From: Legionella rowbothamii
GTDB taxonomy: Bacteria > Pseudomonadota > Gammaproteobacteria > Legionellales > Legionellaceae
Assembly (NCBI RefSeq): GCF_900639985.1
Contig: NZ_CAAAIM010000005.1
Coordinates: 1 to 64,000 of the forward strand
Length of the DNA: 64,000 nt
Direction of reading: 5' to 3'
A model generated the notes under the pieces. The model saw nothing but the letters and a program-made list of their open reading frames with translations, ran no database searches and had not been told where the DNA came from. The translations under genes and the position numbers were made by a program. Below, in pieces: positions 18,588 to 27,005 of the stretch. Every line of letters starts with the position of its first letter. Within the stretch, counting starts at the first letter, position 1.

Positions 18588-20132
18588 ATGCCCTTCACGT
18601 CTAGGCAAATGGAGCTTTTACGCCAATTAGAGTTTTCCGAGGAGCACATAGTCAATCAATTGGTACAACTCAGTGACGATGAGTTATCTACCGAAATAAA
18701 GCAGCAGAAAAGGAGGCTGGTGGTTAAATATCATCCTGATAAAAATGATGGAAATGACCAGGTAACAGCAAAATTCCTTGCTATTATGGCGGCTGCTGAC
18801 GAGCTCCTTAATCCAAAGGAATTAAATATTGGCCTTTTGGAAACGGTTAAACCCTTCGCTTATCACCTTCCTGTAGATTGCATTGATCATCGGATACAAG
18901 AGCAGATAGACGACTATTTTGAAACAATGTCAAATTACTTTAATTCATTGTCGTCGAAGCAAGAACAACAGCATTTTATCGATGAGCATAAAACGTTTTT
19001 GCAATTTGTTTTGTGGCTGGAGCAAAATAGCGCGAAAATTAGGGCCGTGCGAGGAGAAGCCTTTTATCGAACAGTTCATGTCCCATCTTTATTTACTTCC
19101 CTCAAGCAAAATTGGCATAAGTTAATTATCCAATTTTTTGCCGAAGAAAACCTTAATGACATTGTTTATCGTGAAGCAATTGCTCTGGGAAAGTTAGACT
19201 CCATTCTTGCCACGCGTAAGCTTGTTTCCCCGATTAAATGGCTTTGTTTTATTGTATACAGCACCTATGATGCGATCACCAGGGCACTAGAGCATGGGCT
19301 GCAAGAAATCATTAAAGATATGTGTATGGATTTAGACGCTCTATCTTCTGATAGATATCGAATCGTGCCTTTTTTGACAAAGATGGTTGGAGTGATCTCG
19401 GCATTTGCTTTGCCGCTTTTATTGTTTCCCCAGTTAGTGCTAAATATGTTTGCGCTGCCATTAGTTGTTAGAGGTCTTTTTTATTTGGCAAACCCCATCA
19501 ATCAAATAATTAGGCCGTTTTCAGAGTATTTTAACATAGCGCCCATCTGGGTTGGGCTCATAACTGCAAGTCTGGGAGTAGTCGCTTTTGGGGCAATTCT
19601 ACTGTTATCTAGTTCGATGATCGAAATATTGGTAGCTATTACCTCTATGGTTAATGTCTTAAGTGTAATTGCCAGTGCACTTCTTCTCAAAAAATTATAT
19701 GAAGCAGCTCCGGAGATCGCTCTTATTCTAGGTGCTGTTGTGGTGAGCTTGGCGCTGATTCAGGTCATATTGATTGATACGCATCCTGTTGTTGAAACAA
19801 TAACCAGCGCGAGCATCCGTCTTTTATCCGAATTAAGTGGGCTTGGACTCAATGTTCTGGGCTATCAGCAGTTATCAAATATCAAAGAAAACTGCAGTGA
19901 GCTCTATGTCAGTCTCCCCTGGCCAGAACAAGAGGCTCCCGAGATTGTGGCAAGGGTTGTTGATGAGGCCTGTCAAAAGAATTATTGGTCTCATTCATTG
20001 TTTAATTCTCCATTGCAACGGAACGTGGCGCCGGGCCAGCAAAAGATGTCTTGGCATTCAATGGGCCTATTCGGCAAGGGAGCGAAACAGCCGGAGCATT
20101 CTGAAACGCTTACATGGGTACCTGCTGTATAA
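18588..20132 (+). CDS. J-domain membrane protein, probable effector
   Basis: 514 residues from the ATG at 18588 (GGGATG lies upstream; a TTG 21 nt earlier is less likely). Residues about 8-78 form a DnaJ-type J domain with the HPD motif at 49-51, which would stimulate the ATPase of an Hsp70. Residues 110-260 are helical without a known domain. Residues about 270-415 contain roughly four or five hydrophobic segments, so the protein is membrane-inserted. There is no DnaJ G/F region, zinc finger or substrate domain, so it is not a housekeeping DnaJ. Isolated J domains on large unique proteins are known among Legionella effectors. The host target is unknown. Confidence 0.65.
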   Translation: MPFTSRQMELLRQLEFSEEHIVNQLVQLSDDELSTEIKQQKRRLVVKYHPDKNDGNDQVTAKFLAIMAAADELLNPKELNIGLLETVKPFAYHLPVDCIDHRIQEQIDDYFETMSNYFNSLSSKQEQQHFIDEHKTFLQFVLWLEQNSAKIRAVRGEAFYRTVHVPSLFTSLKQNWHKLIIQFFAEENLNDIVYREAIALGKLDSILATRKLVSPIKWLCFIVYSTYDAITRALEHGLQEIIKDMCMDLDALSSDRYRIVPFLTKMVGVISAFALPLLLFPQLVLNMFALPLVVRGLFYLANPINQIIRPFSEYFNIAPIWVGLITASLGVVAFGAILLLSSSMIEILVAITSMVNVLSVIASALLLKKLYEAAPEIALILGAVVVSLALIQVILIDTHPVVETITSASIRLLSELSGLGLNVLGYQQLSNIKENCSELYVSLPWPEQEAPEIVARVVDEACQKNYWSHSLFNSPLQRNVAPGQQKMSWHSMGLFGKGAKQPEHSETLTWVPAV

Positions 20133-20190
20133 AGCTCTGCACTAACATAATGGTGTTCATTTAAGGCAATGCTAGTCTGTGAACTGGATT

Positions 20191-20229
20191 CCTCCCCCTA
20201 ATTTTCGCTGCTTGACCATTTGGGGGAGG
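20191..20229. terminator. Possible bidirectional terminator hairpin
   Basis: CCTCCCCC (20191-20198) and GGGGGAGG (20222-20229) form a perfect 8-bp G/C-rich stem with a 23-nt loop between two convergent genes. A short TGTTTT lies 3' on the plus strand. There is no clean T-tract on either side. Confidence 0.4.
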
Positions 20230-20259
20230 CTGTGTTTTGGAGGGAATCAACTCGAGACC

Positions 20260-21888
20260 TTAGTGTGCAGTAAAACGAAACGTCGATTGATGGGCTTTTA
20301 TTTCTTTACGACTTAAATTACCTGCATTGCCAAAGAAACGTAAAAAATCACTAAAATTACTTTTTGCGGTGCCGCCAAACGGAAGTGTATCATCAGTCCC
20401 TGGTACTAAGGGGGCTTCGACACCAGAATAAATGGAGCTTACTGGATGAGGTGTTGACTCATGATGCCAATTAAGTTTCATATGGCAGGTGGGACAAACC
20501 TCTATAGGGACATTTAGTTCTTTAATGCGCAGCTTTTGTTGCTCGGTAAGATAAATACAATGTCCGAGACGAACTCTTCCGTGCAGCGCATCATGTGGGG
20601 ATGGTTGTTGTTTTACCCATTCTTCGAGCGCGTCCAAAACCATATCGGTATCCTGGCGTTCAATATCTGTATCTGACTCGCCCATATGAATAGCAATGTT
20701 TACTCCTTTATTCAGAGCCAATGAAATCACATTTTTTAAATCCTGCCCAGTTAAACTGCGTTTTCCGAGTGGGTTGCCGGATACATCGATGCCCGCAAGC
20801 ACATGTTTGGAGCTGGAAAGAATACGCTGTATTAAAAATTCCGCGTCACTTACTGTATGAATGGTTCTATCCAGACTTAATAAACCCACCGCTTTTTTCC
20901 CGATGTTGCTGGCTTGAACTTGTACTAATCCTGCTTCAAAGGCATCAATATATTCTGTAACCGAATGATTATCCATGCTCTTAGGCGTTGTGCGTATTTC
21001 TAAATATTTAGCGGCTGAACTTTGAACGACATCAATGGTGCCTTCGGTTATATCATCTAGAGTCTGGACGATTTTGTGAATTAAGCCGAATTGTTTCCAT
21101 ATAAGGGCAATTAGCTCTCCTGGATATCCTTCTGCAGGTTGGTTTTGTGTTTGGTTTAAATAATGTTCTCTTACTTTGACTAATTCTTCATAAACATTAA
21201 AGCAATTATTTTTTCTAGCGATCCGCTCCATAAATGCTAAGCTAAAACTACCATTTAAATGGCAATGCAAGTCGGCAGTATGCGTTTCAGTGGTTTTACA
21301 ATAGCTAATTAACGTACGTATGGCATGAGTAAATGTTTCTTGCGCGCCTTTTTCACTAATTGCGAGGCATCTCTTGATGGAAGCAAAGCCTTCCTCTTTG
21401 CTTGGTGGGCTTGCGCCTACAATAAGCTCGCTAACTATTTTGTCGGTGACAATTTTTTTAGGGTTTTGTTCATTTCTTCGTTTTAAGTTTTCTCGCCAGG
21501 CTTGTTCATCCATAACGTTAAAGGTGACGATGTGTACGCTTTTTGAGTTGATTAACTTCAGTGTTTCTTTGCGCCAGGGAGCGTTTAAATAGGTTCTATC
21601 CAGAATGACAAATCCCCCTGATTGACTCCTACTCTTTAATAATTCGCGTTTAAATCGCTCTTCTAAGGCGTTGCGATGATGGGCAAAAATATCACTATAA
21701 GACAATTGGAGTTCATCACCCATTTGAAATGCCATATCATCTGCTGAAAGAACCGTAATCGGAATATTCAGGCGATTAAGTTCTTGCACCATTTGCTCCC
21801 GCCAGGTTGATTTTCCGACACAGGGAACTCCTGAGAGCATAATAAATATGGGTAATGATGGTGTTGCGATTACATCCTTGGCAAACAT
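20260..21888 (-). CDS. P-loop kinase fused to adenosine/N6-methyl-AMP deaminase-like domain
   Basis: 542 residues, two domains. Residues about 10-195 are a P-loop kinase of the polynucleotide-kinase/zeta type: Walker A G20-x4-G25-K26-S27 and a later ILDRTYLNAPWRKE segment. Residues about 203-540 are an adenosine-deaminase barrel with every metal and catalytic position: H208/H210, H401, E404, H443, D499/D500. The stretches DLHCHLNGS and KYLEIRTTP resemble the ADAL/MAPDA branch, which deaminates N6-methyl-AMP to IMP, more than classical Add. A kinase and a nucleotide deaminase in one chain suggest phosphorylation then deamination of a modified nucleoside; this is inference. It starts 14 nt after the MFS gene on the same strand, so a transported nucleoside is a reasonable guess. 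Confidence 0.8.
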   Translation of the reverse strand: MFAKDVIATPSLPIFIMLSGVPCVGKSTWREQMVQELNRLNIPITVLSADDMAFQMGDELQLSYSDIFAHHRNALEERFKRELLKSRSQSGGFVILDRTYLNAPWRKETLKLINSKSVHIVTFNVMDEQAWRENLKRRNEQNPKKIVTDKIVSELIVGASPPSKEEGFASIKRCLAISEKGAQETFTHAIRTLISYCKTTETHTADLHCHLNGSFSLAFMERIARKNNCFNVYEELVKVREHYLNQTQNQPAEGYPGELIALIWKQFGLIHKIVQTLDDITEGTIDVVQSSAAKYLEIRTTPKSMDNHSVTEYIDAFEAGLVQVQASNIGKKAVGLLSLDRTIHTVSDAEFLIQRILSSSKHVLAGIDVSGNPLGKRSLTGQDLKNVISLALNKGVNIAIHMGESDTDIERQDTDMVLDALEEWVKQQPSPHDALHGRVRLGHCIYLTEQQKLRIKELNVPIEVCPTCHMKLNWHHESTPHPVSSIYSGVEAPLVPGTDDTLPFGGTAKSNFSDFLRFFGNAGNLSRKEIKAHQSTFRFTAH

Positions 21889-21902
21889 AATAAATGGCTC
21901 TC

Positions 21903-23261
21903 CTAACGAGAGGCAGTTCTAAGTGTTTGTTCAGCACTGCCCTCAACATAATGTTCTTTATCTACGCGTAAATAAAGGACTTGTTCTTCCTTTGCAAATA
22001 CAACTTCAAGAATGCCTGGAGCACTTAGTAGTTGATTTATAACCTCTTCTTTTTTATCGAACCAGTCACAAGCTAGAATTAAGGTAGCTACATAAATGTT
22101 AGGCTGCATTGAATAGGAGATGACGAACCAAAGAGCTGCTAATAGTGCATTCACCATGAAAATGCCCTGGCTGCCATTCCATTGATATAAGAGGCCTGCA
22201 AGAGCACCGCCAATGAAAATACCTAAGAATTGACTAGTCGAATAAATCCCCATCGCTGTCCCTTTGCTATTGGGCTGGGCTTGTTTGGAGACTAATGAGG
22301 GAAGGGCTGCTTCAAGGATATTGAAGGCAATAAAAAAGGCGAGCATGAGTAGGCAAAGGCTTAACCAATTTTGATAGGTATAAGCCAAGAGCAGTTGCGC
22401 AAACGTGATGACCACAACGGAGCTTAGGAAAATACGTTTCATGAGCTTTTTCTTTTCCGCAATAATGACAAAGGGGATCATTAGTAAGAAGGCACCTAGC
22501 ATTAGTGGTAAATAAAAATGCCATTGTTGTGCTAAGTGGCCTTGTTCTACTTGTTTTCTTAAGATAAACGGGATGGCGAAAAATGTAGAGGTAAGAATGA
22601 AGTGTTGACAGAAAATACCTACATCAAGGCGCAGTAAGTGTTTATTGTGGATTACTTGTTTGAATAGGGCTGGATTTGCTTCACTGTCACCATGAAAGCG
22701 TTCTGCTTTTGGTTGAGGGATGACCCCATGCAGCAAAAGCAAACCTAATATGGCTAATGCAGCAGTCAGATAAAAAATACCAGCTAAGCCATAACGATGC
22801 GATAAAGCAGGGCTGATTACCATGGCCAAACTAAAGGAAGTACCAATGGTCATGCCAATCACAGCCATGGCTTTGGTGCGTTGTCCATCAGGCGTTAAAT
22901 CGGCAAGTAAGGCAATCAAGACACTGCCTATTGCTCCGGTACCTTGTATGGCTCTGGCGATAATCATGCCATATATGGAGTCGGTTAAGGCACCTAAAAT
23001 ACTACCGCAAGCAAATAAAATTAGGCCTAGGGTAATAATTGGTTTGCGGCCAATTTTATCTGAAAAGAAGCCAAAAGGCATTTGCAGGATACCTTGGCCC
23101 AGACCGTAGATTCCCAAGGCAAGGCCAATTAGAGCCGGAGTTGCACCCCGTAGGTTTTCAGCATAAATGCTAAATACGGGGATCAGCAAAAATAAACCGA
23201 GCATACGGAATGAAAAAATGGCGGCAATTGGAAATACAGTTTTAGACCAGGGGTATTTCAT
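21903..23261 (-). CDS. YajR-like MFS transporter with C-terminal cytoplasmic domain
   Basis: 452 residues. Twelve hydrophobic segments make an MFS fold, with motif A (GFFSDKIGRKPI) after TM2 and the proton-coupled motif-C-like region in TM5. Residues about 385-450 form a soluble tail (YVATLILACDWFDKKEEV onward) like the ferredoxin-fold YAM domain of E. coli YajR (454 aa). Such proteins are putative drug or metabolite exporters of unknown substrate. Coupled downstream to the kinase-deaminase gene and divergent from the enoyl-reductase gene. The ribosome-binding site is weak. Confidence 0.85.
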   Translation of the reverse strand: MKYPWSKTVFPIAAIFSFRMLGLFLLIPVFSIYAENLRGATPALIGLALGIYGLGQGILQMPFGFFSDKIGRKPIITLGLILFACGSILGALTDSIYGMIIARAIQGTGAIGSVLIALLADLTPDGQRTKAMAVIGMTIGTSFSLAMVISPALSHRYGLAGIFYLTAALAILGLLLLHGVIPQPKAERFHGDSEANPALFKQVIHNKHLLRLDVGIFCQHFILTSTFFAIPFILRKQVEQGHLAQQWHFYLPLMLGAFLLMIPFVIIAEKKKLMKRIFLSSVVVITFAQLLLAYTYQNWLSLCLLMLAFFIAFNILEAALPSLVSKQAQPNSKGTAMGIYSTSQFLGIFIGGALAGLLYQWNGSQGIFMVNALLAALWFVISYSMQPNIYVATLILACDWFDKKEEVINQLLSAPGILEVVFAKEEQVLYLRVDKEHYVEGSAEQTLRTASR

Positions 23262-23408
23262 TACTAATTTACTAGGGTTGGCATGTGGTGTGGGGATAGT
23301 ACAAAGTTAGACATCCAGAAACAAGATCTTTAAAAATTTAATACAGGAAAGATTGCATTCCAGTTGAATAAAAATGACAATGCACTATTTTAGTCAGAGG
23401 GTTGTTTC

Positions 23409-24164
23409 ATGAGTTTAAATTTTGCAGGAAAAGTTGGGTTAATTACTGGTGGCGCACGAGGTATCGGTAAGGCTACTGCATTAAAGTTGGCTCAAGCTGG
23501 ATGCGATATTGCCATTGTTTATTACAATAGTTCAGATGAAGCTCAGGCTCTAGTCCAAGAGATTCAGGCAATAGGGCGGAAAGCGGTTGCATTACAGGCG
23601 AATGTGGCAGACCATCAATCAGTTAAAGAAATGTTTGTGCAATTTCGTGAGCATTTTGATCATCTTAATTTCTTAGTGAGTAATGCGGCAAGTGGGGTTT
23701 TAAAACCGGCATTGAAAATGTCAACCAAACACTGGCGCTGGTGTTTGGAAACTAACGCTTTGGCATTAAATCACCTTGCTTCCGAAGGCCGTACCTTGAT
23801 GCCACGAGGCGGTCGTGTTATTGCTTTATCCAGTTTGGGCGCACATCGTGCTATTCCTAACTATGCATTTATTGGCGCCTCTAAAGCGGCTCTGGAAGCG
23901 TTAGTGCGTTCACTCAGTTTGGAGTTAGCCGCTGATGGGGTCACTGTTAATACGGTTTCTGCGGGGGTAGTTGATACCGATGCATTAAAGCACTTCCCAA
24001 ACAGGGAACAATTATTGGATGAGTATCAAGCTCATGCTCTGAGTGATAGACCATTAACTCCTCAAGATGTTGCTAATGCGGTTTATTTATTGTGCTTACC
24101 TGAAGCAGACATGATTAATGGACATACTTTGTTTGTAGACGCAGGTTATAGTCAAGTTGGGTAG
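23409..24164 (+). CDS. fabL: Enoyl-ACP reductase, FabL-type SDR
   Basis: 251 residues, a short-chain dehydrogenase with NADPH-binding TGGARGIG at 13-20. The catalytic pair is Y152-x6-K159, the spacing of enoyl-ACP reductases (FabI/FabL), not the Y-x3-K of FabG. SNAASGVLKP and VDTDALKHFPNREQLL closely match Bacillus FabL. It would reduce the enoyl-ACP double bond in fatty-acid elongation. AGAGGG lies 8 nt before the ATG. It precedes the long-chain acyl carrier cluster on the same strand, separated by a 230-nt gap with a repeat and a promoter. Confidence 0.8.
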   Translation: MSLNFAGKVGLITGGARGIGKATALKLAQAGCDIAIVYYNSSDEAQALVQEIQAIGRKAVALQANVADHQSVKEMFVQFREHFDHLNFLVSNAASGVLKPALKMSTKHWRWCLETNALALNHLASEGRTLMPRGGRVIALSSLGAHRAIPNYAFIGASKAALEALVRSLSLELAADGVTVNTVSAGVVDTDALKHFPNREQLLDEYQAHALSDRPLTPQDVANAVYLLCLPEADMINGHTLFVDAGYSQVG

Positions 24165-24179
24165 GGAAGTTTTTCGATG

Positions 24180-24209
24180 ATGTAGATTGGGCCATGGGCC
24201 CACCTACAT
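24180..24209. repeat. Small palindromic repeat, copy 1
   Basis: A 30-bp near-palindrome with ends ATGTAG/CTACAT and core TTGGGCCATGGGCCCA. Related sequences with the same TGTAG end and GGGCC(C)ATG core lie at 39721 and 54548. It follows the fabL gene and may also act as a terminator. Confidence 0.6.
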
Positions 24210-24344
24210 ATATAGCTCTTAATAGTGGTGTCCCGATCCTTTCGTTGCAATGGCCTCATAATTTAAATTCCTCATGCCAATATTGCATTATTATTGTCTG
24301 TTTTTAACCAAACTATGTTAATTTTATGTCTTTAAAAAAATCTA

Positions 24345-24353
24345 TGATATACT
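24345..24353 (+). promoter_or_regulatory. Candidate extended -10 promoter of the acyl carrier gene
   Basis: TGATATACT (24345-24353) is an extended -10 element, 41 nt before the ATG at 24395. No good -35 is seen, as is common with extended -10 promoters. Confidence 0.45.
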
Positions 24354-24394
24354 TTGCGGCTTTGTGAACCAGCCTGAATCTCTGAGGAAAAAAT

Positions 24395-24799
24395 ATGAAT
24401 GTAGCTGACGTTTATCCTAAGGTTAGAGAAATCGTTGCCGATGTACTTGTAATTGATGAAGACGAAGTGTCTCAAAACAGTCGCTTAATTGCTGACTTAG
24501 GTGCTGAATCCATTGATTTTCTTGATTTAGTTTTCCAATTGGAAAAAGAATTCAAAATTAAAATTCCACGCGGTCAATTAGAAAAAAATGCACGTGGCGA
24601 TTTAGCTGAAGATGAGTTTGAAAAAGGGGGCGTGTTAACTCCACAAGGCCTGATTGCATTGCAAAATTATTTGAGCGAAGTCCCTGCGGATCAATTCAAA
24701 TCAAGCATGAAAGTTAACGAAATCCCAACTTTATTTACTGTTGAAACTTTTTGTAAATTAGTTGTTTCTGCAATGAATGAACAACAAGTTACTGCGTGA
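24395..24799 (+). CDS. Acyl carrier protein, long form (AcpXL-like)
   Basis: 134 residues against 78 for housekeeping ACP. The phosphopantetheine site is S39 in LIADLGAESIDFLDL. Residues about 60-110 are an insertion not found in AcpP, before a last helix. It carries the growing acyl chain as a thioester. The gene leads a tight run (7-nt gap, then overlaps) of dehydratase, two ketosynthases and an LpxL-like transferase, the order of the rhizobial very-long-chain lipid A cluster, so a dedicated carrier for C26-C28 chains is the likely role. Confidence 0.85.
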   Translation: MNVADVYPKVREIVADVLVIDEDEVSQNSRLIADLGAESIDFLDLVFQLEKEFKIKIPRGQLEKNARGDLAEDEFEKGGVLTPQGLIALQNYLSEVPADQFKSSMKVNEIPTLFTVETFCKLVVSAMNEQQVTA

Positions 24800-24805
24800 T
24801 CGTAA

Positions 24806-25705
24806 ATGAGATTTTTGTTTGTTGATCGCATTGTGCACTCATCTCCCGGAGAATTAATCCGGGGGATTAAACACGTAACAAGTGATGATACCTTCCTGAC
24901 TACTGATGAGCAAGGGCGTCTTTGTTTTATCCCTTCATTAATTGGTGAGACTCTAGGACAATTGGCTGCTTGGAATGTGATGCACCATAATGGTTTTTCC
25001 CAACGTCCCGTTGCAGGTATTGTTGCTAGTGCTCAGTTACATAGGCCCGCCTATGTTGGTGAGACTTTATTACTCGAGTCGTTTATTGACCAAGTTGATG
25101 ATCGCGCAGTGCAATACCATAGTATCGCCCGAGTAGGCGCTGAGCTAATTTTTAGCGTTGAAGGTGCCTTAGGTCCCTTATTGCCCATGACTGATTTTAT
25201 TAGTCTGGAGGAAGTGAAGCAACAATACGCTGAAATTGATAATCCTGGCGATTGGGCTGCTCTTAGCTCAGAAAGTGTTCCATTATTAGATGGGCAACAA
25301 CTTACTCATAACAACACCATCCGCACAGTCTCAATGACTTTCGACCGTATAAGCTCAAGCGAACCAGGGGTTAGTTTGACTGCAGTAAAACGAATCACCC
25401 GTGCTGCCCCCTACTTGCCGGATCACTTCCCGAAGAACCCGGTTTTGCCGATGACGGTTTTATTGGAGTGCAAGTTAAATTTGGCTCGAGAATTTGTTGC
25501 ACGCGCGGCATTTTCAGAAGCGTATTGCGTCAGCGAGTTGCGCAAGATAAAAATGAATGAATTTGTCCATCCTGGAGATGTGATTGAGTGTTATGTGACC
25601 GTTAAACGACACACGGAAAATGAGCTCATCTTGGCTTTTCGTAGCGAAGTAGCTGGAAAGCGAGTTTGTGTTGTGGATGTGGTACTTATTCCTCGAGGTA
25701 ATTAA
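24806..25705 (+). CDS. Double hot-dog 3-hydroxyacyl-ACP dehydratase (FabZ-like)
   Basis: 299 residues, about twice FabZ. The first half (MRFLFVDRIV, then IGETLGQLAAW with E48) resembles one hot-dog domain without the catalytic His loop. The second half (about 170-297) has DHFPKNPVLPMTVLLE with H207 and E221, the FabZ active-site pair. It should dehydrate 3-hydroxyacyl-ACP during elongation, with one active and one degenerate domain. Rhizobial FabZXL plays this part in the comparable cluster. GTG of the next gene begins 1 nt after its stop. Confidence 0.75.
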   Translation: MRFLFVDRIVHSSPGELIRGIKHVTSDDTFLTTDEQGRLCFIPSLIGETLGQLAAWNVMHHNGFSQRPVAGIVASAQLHRPAYVGETLLLESFIDQVDDRAVQYHSIARVGAELIFSVEGALGPLLPMTDFISLEEVKQQYAEIDNPGDWAALSSESVPLLDGQQLTHNNTIRTVSMTFDRISSSEPGVSLTAVKRITRAAPYLPDHFPKNPVLPMTVLLECKLNLAREFVARAAFSEAYCVSELRKIKMNEFVHPGDVIECYVTVKRHTENELILAFRSEVAGKRVCVVDVVLIPRGN

Positions 25706-25706
25706 C

Positions 25707-27005
25707 GTGAAAAAAAAACGAGTTGCAATTACAGGTTTAGGGGCTGTTTCTCCTATAGGTCTTGATGTTGAATCCACCTGGGCGAATTTATTGGCTGGGA
25801 AATCAGGAATCGCTGAAATTAAACAATTTGATGCGAGCGCATTTCCTACGCACATTGCGGCAGAGGTAAAAAACTTTAAACCTAATCCGGCATTAGCTAA
25901 TAAGCATTCTCGTTTTGCGATGTCATTTACCCAATATGCCTTAGATGCTGCAAGACAAGCATTTGAGGATGCAGGTATTTTACCTACAGAGCAAACTGCA
26001 TCACAATGGGGCGTGGTTACTGGTAGCGGAATGATGACCTCTGAGTTTGATTACTTGCATCGCTTTCAGAAAACCTGTGCTCAAGATGGCGAAGTTAATT
26101 GGACCCAGTTGCAAGAAAATTCACGCGAATTTTATCAACTGGCGGATTTTGGTAAAACCACAACCAACTCTGGTTTATCTCTGTTAATTCAACAATTTGG
26201 TATTCGTGGTTATGCTTCTTCCGTGCATACTGCTTGTGCATCAGGTGGTCAGGCTTTAGGGCTGGCCATGCAGGTGATTCGTCGTGGCGAAGCTGACTTT
26301 ATGCTTGCGGGTGGTTTTGATTCAATGATAAACCCCATTGGTCTTTCCAGTTTTTGTTTATTAGGCGCATTATCTACTTATAATGAGACTCCGGAAACGG
26401 CCAGTCGTCCTTTTGATGGTACTCGAAATGGTTTTGTTTTGGGTGAAGGTGCTGCCTTTTTGATCCTTGAAGATTGGGATAAAGCGAAGGCGCGTGGGGC
26501 ACGTATTTATGCCGAGTTAGCTGGTGAAGGAAATTCACTCAGCTCGTATCGGATTACCGACTCTCATCCCAATGGTGATGGGGCGATTCAAGCAATTCAA
26601 CGTGCATTAAGTGATGCGGGAGTACAGGCATCCGACGTCGATTACATCAATGCCCATGGTACTTCAACTAAGATGAATGATTTAAGTGAAACCAATGCTA
26701 TTAAAGCCGTATTTGGTGAGCGTGCTGCACATTTACCGGTGAGTTCAACCAAAGGACAAACTGGACATTTGATTGCTGCTGCTGGCGCCCTTGAAGCCGT
26801 ATTATCGGTTAAGGCCATCGAGCACGGACAAATTCCTAAAACGGCAAATTTAACTACCCCCGATCCTGAATGCGATCTGGATTATGTTGTTGATGGACCA
26901 CGTGAAAAATCTTTAGGTGTGGTTTTGTCGGATTCGTTTGGTTTTGGTGGCTCGAATAGCTGCTTATTATTTAAGCATCCTGAGTTTGAAGGAGCAGGGC
27001 GATGA
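25707..27005 (+). CDS. 3-oxoacyl-ACP synthase II (FabF-like, GTG start)
   Basis: 432 residues. All ketosynthase residues are present: C177 in VHTACASGG, H317 in NAHGTST, K349 and H354 in KGQTGHLIAAAG, so it should condense malonyl-ACP with a long acyl chain. I use GTG at 25707, which has CGAGGTAA upstream and gives the family N-terminus MKKKRVAITGLG; an ATG 39 nt earlier lies inside the dehydratase gene. It overlaps the next ketosynthase-fold gene by 4 nt. Confidence 0.9.
   Translation: MKKKRVAITGLGAVSPIGLDVESTWANLLAGKSGIAEIKQFDASAFPTHIAAEVKNFKPNPALANKHSRFAMSFTQYALDAARQAFEDAGILPTEQTASQWGVVTGSGMMTSEFDYLHRFQKTCAQDGEVNWTQLQENSREFYQLADFGKTTTNSGLSLLIQQFGIRGYASSVHTACASGGQALGLAMQVIRRGEADFMLAGGFDSMINPIGLSSFCLLGALSTYNETPETASRPFDGTRNGFVLGEGAAFLILEDWDKAKARGARIYAELAGEGNSLSSYRITDSHPNGDGAIQAIQRALSDAGVQASDVDYINAHGTSTKMNDLSETNAIKAVFGERAAHLPVSSTKGQTGHLIAAAGALEAVLSVKAIEHGQIPKTANLTTPDPECDLDYVVDGPREKSLGVVLSDSFGFGGSNSCLLFKHPEFEGAGR

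Noticed and set aside
22312..22524. 70-codon minus-strand ORF with CHYCGKEKAHETYFPKLRCGHHVC, zinc-finger-like
   Set aside because: It overlaps the MFS gene in another frame on the same strand; the Cys/His pattern is accidental.
23409..24164. FabG-type 3-oxoacyl-ACP reductase
   Set aside because: The active-site Tyr and Lys are six residues apart rather than three, and the C-terminal block matches FabL.
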